From Cocleimonas sp. (GTDB lineage Bacteria; Pseudomonadota; Gammaproteobacteria; Thiotrichales; Thiotrichaceae), in NCBI GenBank assembly GCA_023146675.1, contig JAGLBQ010000194.1:1-5530 (forward strand): 5,530 nucleotides of DNA, written 5' to 3'. Shown here piece by piece: positions 1 through 4,414 of this stretch. Position numbers and translations under genes: made by a program. Positions within the stretch are counted from its first letter, which is position 1, and each line of letters begins with the position of its first letter. The notes under the pieces were generated by a model that saw nothing but the letters and a program-made list of their open reading frames with translations, did not search any database and had not been told where the DNA came from.

Positions 1-255
1 ATTGATGAGATTAAACAGCTTTTAAATGGCGCAAGTAATGCACAAGCAAGCTTCTTTGACATTATGACTGGCTCAGGGGCTGAAAACTCAGTAGCAATTG
101 TGAAAGACAATATCATCGCAATAGAAGCGTCACTTCAAAGCAAAAATTCAACCCAACTTAATGCCAATCTTGGTCTTTTGGATGGAAACTTTAAACGCGA
201 AATACCCAATGGTTTGGATGTTGAGCTAGGCATTAATTTTACGGATGGTGATTAA
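1..255 (+). CDS. Imelysin-family (M75-like) periplasmic protein, C-terminal fragment
   Basis: This is the last 84 codons of a gene entering from the left edge; the frame is open from base 1 and stops with TAA at 253-255. The visible part is mostly helical and polar. It ends in the motif LGINFTDGD, which matches the conserved imelysin (peptidase M75 / IrpA / EfeO M75 domain) C-terminus, typically LGFNxxDGD. Family members are exported, all-helical, iron-regulated proteins thought to bind metal or haem; protease activity is doubtful. The family's HxxE-type metal motif would lie upstream and cannot be checked. The next gene starts 2 bp after the stop, implying co-transcription and probably coupled translation. 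An ATG at 64 is internal and not a start, because homology-like sequence continues upstream. The assignment rests mainly on the terminal motif, so it is good but not certain. Confidence 0.72.
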   Translation: MDEIKQLLNGASNAQASFFDIMTGSGAENSVAIVKDNIIAIEASLQSKNSTQLNANLGLLDGNFKREIPNGLDVELGINFTDGD

Positions 256-257
256 CA

Positions 258-1451
258 ATGAATATTAATACACAACACAAAAAGCAAGCGATAAAGCAAA
301 CAATAAAACTAAAATCACTCTTATTAGCGGGTGCTGTCATGGGCGCATTATGTGGCACCTCTATTGCGGTGGCAGACAATGCTGATAAACAAAAAATAAA
401 AGAATTAGAAGAAAAAATTGATGCGTTAGCAGAGGCAATGGACAGTCAACAAGGCAGTCCTCTTGCGGCTAAAAGCAAAACCCATTTTGGTGGTTATGGT
501 GAGTTGCATTATCGCATGTTGGATGCCAATGGGGAGAAGCAACGCGAGTTGGATATGCATCGGATGGTGCTGTTCATAGGGCATGATTTTAACGATAAAG
601 CACGTTTGGTATCAGAGTTTGAAGTAGAGCATATTATTGCCAGCGGTGGCAGTCGAGGTGCGGTAGAAGTTGAGCAAGTCTATGTCGAAATGGATTTAAA
701 ACCCAATCTGCACCTAAAAACAGGCGTGATGTTAATGCCTGTTGGCTTAACCAATGAGACACACGAGCCACCCACCTTTTATGGGGTTGAAAGACCTATT
801 GTCGAATCCACCATTATCCCAACGACATGGTGGTCGGCGGGAATGGGTGTATCACATGCCTTATCAAATGGTTTGAGTTATGACTTGATGATTCATGAAG
901 GACTTAAAACTGAAGATCCAAATTCTAACTTAAAAGCAGAACCCTTTAACCTTAAAAAAGGAAAGCAAAAAAGCTCCTTTGCTGATGGCTTTAGTCTCGC
1001 GATGACAGGACGAGTTAAATACACAGGAAAACCAGGTTTAGAACTGGCTGCCTATGCTCAGTATCAACCCGATTTAGATCAAAATGCCAAAATTAACTAC
1101 GCAGACTCCGCTACGTTAGTGGGCGGTCATGTAGTGTATCAAGTGGGTAAAGTGACGGCTAAAGGTTTGTATGCTCGCTGGAATCTAGCAGGTGATCTTG
1201 CTAAAGCGGCGAGTAAAAATGTACAAGATGGTGGTTATTTAGAACTAGATTATAAACATAATGATCAATGGGGCGTGTTTGCTCGTCAGAGTGCATGGTC
1301 GCAAAAAAAGGGCGAGAAAAAAACGCAGTCTGATATCGGTGTGAATTTCTACCCTTATAAAAACATCGTTTTTAAAGCCGACTATCAAATGCAAAATGCC
1401 GATGCAGGTAATGTGGATGGGGTAAGCCTTGGCTTTGGCTATCAGTTTTAA
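258..1451 (+). CDS. OprO/OprP-like outer-membrane porin
   Basis: The product is 397 aa. A long basic N-region and a hydrophobic stretch (about 20-36) end in AVA at 37-39, a good signal peptidase I site, so export is expected. Residues 41-65 are charged and heptad-like (KIKELEEKIDALAEAM), fitting the short N-terminal coiled coil of trimeric porins. From about 75 to 397 alternating amphipathic strands rich in Tyr, Trp and Gly form the barrel, and the protein ends in GFGYQF with the C-terminal Phe used for BAM insertion. The stretch around 158-197 (MLMPVG, THEPPTFYGVERP, IIPTTWW) is typical of the phosphate-selective porin O/P superfamily. That label does not prove phosphate as substrate. The start is 2 bp after the imelysin stop, with only a weak GGTGAT upstream, so coupling is likely. 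From context, it may admit a metal complex or anion used by the neighbours. Confidence 0.85.
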   Translation: MNINTQHKKQAIKQTIKLKSLLLAGAVMGALCGTSIAVADNADKQKIKELEEKIDALAEAMDSQQGSPLAAKSKTHFGGYGELHYRMLDANGEKQRELDMHRMVLFIGHDFNDKARLVSEFEVEHIIASGGSRGAVEVEQVYVEMDLKPNLHLKTGVMLMPVGLTNETHEPPTFYGVERPIVESTIIPTTWWSAGMGVSHALSNGLSYDLMIHEGLKTEDPNSNLKAEPFNLKKGKQKSSFADGFSLAMTGRVKYTGKPGLELAAYAQYQPDLDQNAKINYADSATLVGGHVVYQVGKVTAKGLYARWNLAGDLAKAASKNVQDGGYLELDYKHNDQWGVFARQSAWSQKKGEKKTQSDIGVNFYPYKNIVFKADYQMQNADAGNVDGVSLGFGYQF

Positions 1452-1469
1452 TTTTATCTATAGATTAAT

Positions 1470-1483
1470 GAGGGACAGGGGGA
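1470..1483 (+). promoter_or_regulatory. Strong ribosome binding site(s) before the di-haem peroxidase
   Basis: GAGGGA (1470-1475) and AGGGGGA (1477-1483) lie in the 36-bp gap before the ATG at 1488. The second is about 4 nt from the start. This is the strongest Shine-Dalgarno match in the operon apart from that of the FMN gene, and it suggests the peroxidase is translated independently of the porin. No terminator is visible in the gap. Confidence 0.6.
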
Positions 1484-1487
1484 TTTT

Positions 1488-2672
1488 ATGAATATTATAC
1501 CAAGTGGAATCATTCTAATATCAGCCATTGCTGTTTTATCAGCCTGTGGTGGCGGGGGAGGCGGAGGTAGTAGTGCCTCTTTAGCAAGTGAAGCAATACT
1601 AGGGGAAAAGCTCTTTTTTGATAAGAACCTTTCCAAAAACAGAACGCAATCTTGTTCTACCTGCCATGACCCTGATCATGGCTTTATTGATGCTCGACTA
1701 GATCCTATCACCAATAAAATAAGGGCGGTTTCATTGGGTGATGACAATGTGTCAGTAGGGAGTCGAAATACTCCGACTGCCGCTTATGCTAAATTCTCAC
1801 CTGATTTTCATTCAGGTACTCGTAATCGTTTAAATAGCAAGCAACCTGATTATAACGGAGCCATTGGTGGGCAGTTTCTGGATGGGCGAGAGTTAGATTT
1901 AAAAGGACAAGCAGGTGGGCCACCACTTAATCCCGTCGAAATGAACATGCCGAATAAGGCAAGCGTAATTGATCGGGTCATGGAAAATTCGGATTACATC
2001 GAAGCCTTTGAGCGTTTTTATGGAGACACTATTTTTGAAGACAAAGATAAAGCCTACTTAAAGATGACGGTTAGTATTGCCAAATTTGAAAAAACCAAGC
2101 AATTCTCCCCTTTTGACTCAAAATATGACCGCTCTTTAAAAGATGCCACCGTATTAAGTCTTAAAGAAGCCTTTGGTAAATCCTTATTCTTCTCGCAACA
2201 ATTCACCAACTGCGCGAGTTGTCATCAACTCAGACCCAATAGTCATGCCGAAGAGACTTTTTCAGGCTATGAATACCACAATATTGGCGTTCCCAGTGTC
2301 ATAGCGGTTGCTGATAAAGGTTTATTTGATAATACCGAAAAAGAGCTCGATATAGGCAAGTTTAAAGTACCTACTTTGCGTAATGTCGCGGTTACAGAGC
2401 CTTATATGCACAATGGTGTGTTTCAAGACTTAAGAACCGTCATTGAGTTTTATGACAAATTTCTGACTAACTCACAACATACGATTAACCCTGAAACAGG
2501 GCAGTTGTGGAAAGATGCTGAATTTCCTGCAACGGTCAGTTTAATCGAGCTAAAAGACGGTAAAAAGATGAACAGTGATCGAATAGAAGCGATGGTCTGT
2601 TTTTTAAGAACATTGACCGATGCAAAATATGAGCATCTTATTCAAGAAAAGGGGATCAGTTGTGCCGATTAA
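1488..2672 (+). CDS. Di-haem MauG/cytochrome c peroxidase-family lipoprotein
   Basis: The product is 394 aa. The N-terminus has a lipobox LSAC at 17-20, so Cys20 should be lipidated; the next residue is Gly, not Asp, which favours outer-membrane sorting. Seven glycines form a flexible tether. Two c-type haem motifs are present: CSTCH at 56-60 and CASCH at 242-246, the bacterial di-haem peroxidase layout. Other family landmarks are SRNTPT (92-97), FLDGRE (130-135), QAGGPPLNPVEM (141-152) with the catalytic-type Gln141 and Glu151, and FKVPTLRNV (292-300) followed by PYMHNG. By spacing from this last motif, Tyr322 sits where classical peroxidases have the axial Met and MauG has Tyr294. The Trp of FWDGR is Leu131, and no His is found where the low-potential haem's distal His would be. 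It may therefore be MauG-like, using peroxide to oxidise a protein or small substrate in the periplasm. The family call is secure; the substrate is unknown. Confidence 0.92.
   Translation: MNIIPSGIILISAIAVLSACGGGGGGGSSASLASEAILGEKLFFDKNLSKNRTQSCSTCHDPDHGFIDARLDPITNKIRAVSLGDDNVSVGSRNTPTAAYAKFSPDFHSGTRNRLNSKQPDYNGAIGGQFLDGRELDLKGQAGGPPLNPVEMNMPNKASVIDRVMENSDYIEAFERFYGDTIFEDKDKAYLKMTVSIAKFEKTKQFSPFDSKYDRSLKDATVLSLKEAFGKSLFFSQQFTNCASCHQLRPNSHAEETFSGYEYHNIGVPSVIAVADKGLFDNTEKELDIGKFKVPTLRNVAVTEPYMHNGVFQDLRTVIEFYDKFLTNSQHTINPETGQLWKDAEFPATVSLIELKDGKKMNSDRIEAMVCFLRTLTDAKYEHLIQEKGISCAD
2649..2654 (+). promoter_or_regulatory. Ribosome binding site that fixes the GTG start of the FMN-binding gene
   Basis: AAGGGG lies inside the last codons of the peroxidase gene, 7 nt before GTG at 2662. 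It is a near-ideal site and favours GTG over the in-frame ATG at 2620, which has no comparable site and would add 14 residues encoded within the peroxidase gene. Confidence 0.7.
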
Positions 2673-3282
2673 AACCAAAGTTAAGAAATTACCTTCCGTA
2701 AAACAACAAAGAAAGCAAACGTTGCTAAATTTGTTAGTAGCTTTCTTATTGGTGTTAGTGACCAGCGTATTGTTTAGTTACTATTCTGTTGAAGCAAAAT
2801 CAAAAAACAATGATGAGTCTGGAGACTATAAACAAGCCAGCGTATTTTTATCAGAAGCCTTTAACAAACAAGTCCCTAAAGCCTCCGCTATTTGGATGAA
2901 GGGCGAGACAAAAGCCACGATAAAAAAAATACTAGGGCATGATTATCATAAATTACGCGTTAAATATTGGATGAAAAATAATATCAGTGTATGGATTTTA
3001 GATGAAATTGGCAAAGAAAAGCCCATCACCACGGGTATTGTTGTTAATCGAGGACGCATTGGAAAGGTTGAAGTCTTAGCCTTTAGAGAAACACGAGGCT
3101 GGGAAGTTAAATATCCTTTTTTCACCGACCAGTTTAAAGGCGTGCTGATTAAAGATACCAAAGAAAATAAACTAAATAAAAATATAGACGGCATTACAGG
3201 CGCAACCTTGTCAGTTAATGCACTCTCAGCACAAGCACGCATGGCACTTTACCTGCACCGTATCGTTACCACTAAAAAGTAA
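2662..3282 (+). CDS. Membrane-anchored FMN-binding domain protein (NqrC/RnfG type)
   Basis: From the GTG start the product is 206 aa. Residues 1-19 are very basic. Residues 20-41 form one hydrophobic helix, acting as a signal anchor or possibly an uncleaved signal, so the rest should face the periplasm. The C-terminal half is an FMN_bind domain, ending in DGITGATLS at 176-184. This matches the D-G-x-(S/T)-G-A-T-x-(S/T) site where ApbE attaches FMN through a phosphoester bond, here probably to Thr182. Such proteins (NqrC, RnfG and related) shuttle electrons outside the cytoplasm. The gene overlaps the end of the peroxidase gene by 11 bp and is followed 6 bp later by a PepSY-type membrane protein, a common partner of flavinylated domains. 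It probably passes electrons to or from that partner. No ApbE gene is in the window, so flavinylation must depend on one elsewhere. Confidence 0.85.
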   Translation: MPIKTKVKKLPSVKQQRKQTLLNLLVAFLLVLVTSVLFSYYSVEAKSKNNDESGDYKQASVFLSEAFNKQVPKASAIWMKGETKATIKKILGHDYHKLRVKYWMKNNISVWILDEIGKEKPITTGIVVNRGRIGKVEVLAFRETRGWEVKYPFFTDQFKGVLIKDTKENKLNKNIDGITGATLSVNALSAQARMALYLHRIVTTKK

Positions 3283-3299
3283 ATAGCCATGGCACTTTA
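3240..3299 (+). repeat. 12-bp direct repeat CATGGCACTTTA at the FMN/PepSY gene junction
   Basis: CATGGCACTTTA occurs at 3240-3251 and again at 3288-3299, exactly 48 bp (16 codons) apart and in the same reading frame. The first copy encodes MALY near the end of the FMN-binding protein (MALYLHR). The second encodes the first four residues of the PepSY protein (MALYYKIHR). The copies diverge immediately outside the repeat. Confidence 0.8.
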
Positions 3300-4011
3300 T
3301 TATAAAATCCACCGCTACCTTGGCGTAGCGGTTGCAATTTCCCTTGTTTGGCTTTCATTCACAGGGATCTTTCTTAACCATACTGAAGACCTAAAACTGG
3401 ATGAAAAGCACCTTGATAATGATGTACTGTTTAATCTTTATGGACTATCAAAACCTGAGTTAAGCAAAGCATTTAATCTCGGTAAAGATTGGGTGATGCA
3501 GTATGGAACAGCATTGATTTTAAATGATGATGTACTTATTGCAGAGAGCAAGCCATTAATGAGCGCACTTCATAATGATGCTATGTATATCCTTGCTACG
3601 ACTGAGCAGGTCTATTTATTTACCCCTCAAGGCGAACACATTGATAGTTTAAAAACGCCTGATACTTTATTAGCGATGGGGTGGTTAGATGAAAAAATAG
3701 CGATTAAAACCTCAGTAGCAAATTATCTTGCTAATGATGATGTAACAGAATGGCAAACCTTCGCGGATAGCACTCATGCTATTGCTTGGGGTAAAGCATC
3801 AATACTCCCTAATGAGCTGCGAGAAAATCTAGAAAAAAAATACCGAGGCGAAGGGCCAACGCTAGAACAAGTAATACTGGATACCCATAGCGGTCGTTTA
3901 TTTGGAAAATTAGGTGTTTATTTTGCAGATTTAATCGCCGTACTGACCATTGTTTTGACGGTGCTTGGGGTTTATTTATGGTCTAGACGCTTGAGAAGGC
4001 GTAAGAAGTGA
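3289..4011 (+). CDS. Small PepSY-type (PepSY_TM-like) inner-membrane protein
   Basis: The product is 240 aa with two membrane helices. TM1 is at about 9-29, framed by His8 (KIHRYLG) and His31 (TGIFLNHTED). TM2 is at about 208-231, preceded by LDTHSGRLFG (197-206) and followed by the very basic tail RRLRRRKK. The IHRYLG...TGIFLNH and DTHSGRLFGKLG...GVYLW patterns are characteristic of PepSY-associated membrane proteins. Larger relatives such as FoxB-type siderophore reductases use His in these places to hold haem b. The middle, about 32-207, is a periplasmic domain with WD-like beta strands and no motif I can name. The positive C-terminus places both termini in the cytoplasm. It starts 6 bp after the FMN-binding gene with no clear Shine-Dalgarno site, so translation is probably coupled. 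The likely job is an electron partner of the flavin protein; haem binding by His8, His31 or His200 is inferred. No hairpin-plus-T terminator is seen after it. Confidence 0.8.
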   Translation: MALYYKIHRYLGVAVAISLVWLSFTGIFLNHTEDLKLDEKHLDNDVLFNLYGLSKPELSKAFNLGKDWVMQYGTALILNDDVLIAESKPLMSALHNDAMYILATTEQVYLFTPQGEHIDSLKTPDTLLAMGWLDEKIAIKTSVANYLANDDVTEWQTFADSTHAIAWGKASILPNELRENLEKKYRGEGPTLEQVILDTHSGRLFGKLGVYFADLIAVLTIVLTVLGVYLWSRRLRRRKK

Positions 4012-4034
4012 TACCCTGACTAATATGGTTGAAA

Positions 4035-4250
4035 TTAATCCCGTAATATAAGCTCCAATCCTTGAAAATATTGGTCACATATAAATATCATATGACCATG
4101 ATGAATGGTACAAGCTGCTATCCAAGTATGGTAGTACTTTTCATTTGGTGAATTCTTAATGATGTCAAAATATGGCTGCATTATGAATTCAGCATAGTGT
4201 GAAAATAAGTGAAACCCTATTCTCATTTTCAAACCACACTTTATAAACAT
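4035..4250 (-). pseudogene. Possible VapC-like PIN-domain toxin remnant (C-terminal half)
   Basis: A 71-codon minus-strand frame whose second half, HTWIAACTIHHGHMIFICDQ (41-60) then YFQGLELI, resembles the end of VapC PIN toxins, which typically read D-x-WIAAxAxxHG, then a strand, then T-R-D-x-x-F and GL. The spacing of WIAA, HG, D59 and F62 fits. The acidic residue normally just before xWIAA is replaced (YYHTWIAA). About three residues are missing between F62 and GL. The N-terminal half with the catalytic LDTN motif is absent; a stop lies in frame a short way upstream of the ATG. That ATG has no Shine-Dalgarno site, and no antitoxin gene is seen beside it. VapC proteins are usually near 130 aa, so this would be a degraded piece. 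The match is from memory of the family, and chance resemblance is possible. Confidence 0.4.
4072..4098. repeat. Small bulged inverted repeat (hairpin)
   Basis: TGGTCACATAT and ATATGACCA can pair into a 9-bp stem if one CA is bulged out, around a 7-nt AT-rich loop. No T-run follows on either strand, so it is a poor intrinsic terminator. It lies within the toxin-like frame and may only reflect local AT composition. Confidence 0.35.
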
Positions 4251-4287
4251 AATATAAATAGGTAACTTATTGTTTTTTATAAAAGTG
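4237..4287. repeat. Nested, nearly concentric inverted repeats
   Basis: The outer arms are CACTTTATAAA (4237-4247) and TTTATAAAAGTG (4276-4287), which pair over 11 bp with one bulged base. Near the same centre is a smaller imperfect palindrome, AATAGGTAACTTATT (4257-4271). The element lies between the start of the toxin-like frame and the OLD gene. It could be an operator, a weak bidirectional terminator or an old boundary; the sequence does not decide. The high A+T content lowers its significance. Confidence 0.4.
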
Positions 4288-4299
4288 CATCTTTATTAT
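4270..4299 (+). promoter_or_regulatory. Candidate sigma-70 promoter for the OLD-family gene
   Basis: TTGTTT (4270-4275) and TATTAT (4294-4299) are separated by 18 bp and resemble -35 and -10 elements. Transcription would start near 4306, leaving a leader of about 110 nt before the GTG. The -35 half overlaps the right arm of the nested inverted repeat, so a protein bound there could repress it. Such matches are frequent in AT-rich DNA. Confidence 0.3.
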
Positions 4300-4404
4300 G
4301 AAATTATTACCTGATATTCAATCAGCATATTTGCTAGAATACTGAACGCAATCTGAATATTTTTTATCTTTAGTAATTACTAAGTTTTTTTGAATATATT
4401 TTAA

Positions 4405-4411
4405 AGGGGAG
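4405..4411 (+). promoter_or_regulatory. Ribosome binding site of the OLD-family gene
   Basis: AGGGGAG lies just before the GTG at 4415, with only 3-5 nt spacing. The next in-frame candidate, ATG at 4439, has no comparable site, and an in-frame TGA at 4391 limits extension upstream. Together these favour GTG, though the spacing is tight. Confidence 0.55.
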
Positions 4412-4414
4412 AAA

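Larger units (their letters stand above)
4012..4414. other. AT-rich intergenic region between the redox operon and the OLD gene
   Basis: About 400 bp with no convincing intact gene on either strand. It holds a minus-strand frame resembling a toxin fragment, a small bulged hairpin, a nested dyad, a candidate promoter and the ribosome binding site of the downstream gene. No tRNA-like or CRISPR-like structure is visible, nor a clear rho-independent terminator for the upstream operon. The base composition resembles the downstream gene more than the operon. Confidence 0.7.

Noticed and set aside
64..66. ATG at 64 as the start of a 63-codon gene
   Set aside because: The frame is open to the left edge and reads as the C-terminus of a longer imelysin-family protein.
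1456..1465. Perfect 10-bp palindrome ATCTATAGAT in the porin-peroxidase gap
   Set aside because: Too short and AT-rich to be a terminator or a named operator, and expected by chance at this length scale.
1454..1636. Minus-strand 60-codon frame rich in proline
   Set aside because: It lies opposite the lipoprotein signal and glycine tract of the peroxidase gene; the proline run is just the complement of the glycine codons. No ribosome binding site or family resemblance.
2620..2661. ATG at 2620 as start of the FMN-binding gene
   Set aside because: It would place 14 extra residues inside the peroxidase coding sequence without a ribosome binding site. GTG at 2662 has an AAGGGG site at ideal spacing.
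2946..3242. Minus-strand 98-codon frame
   Set aside because: It is entirely antisense to the well-supported FMN-binding gene and has no recognisable protein pattern.
4012..4071. Rho-independent terminator after the PepSY gene
   Set aside because: I looked for a GC-rich stem followed by a T-run and found none; the operon may end by Rho or farther downstream.
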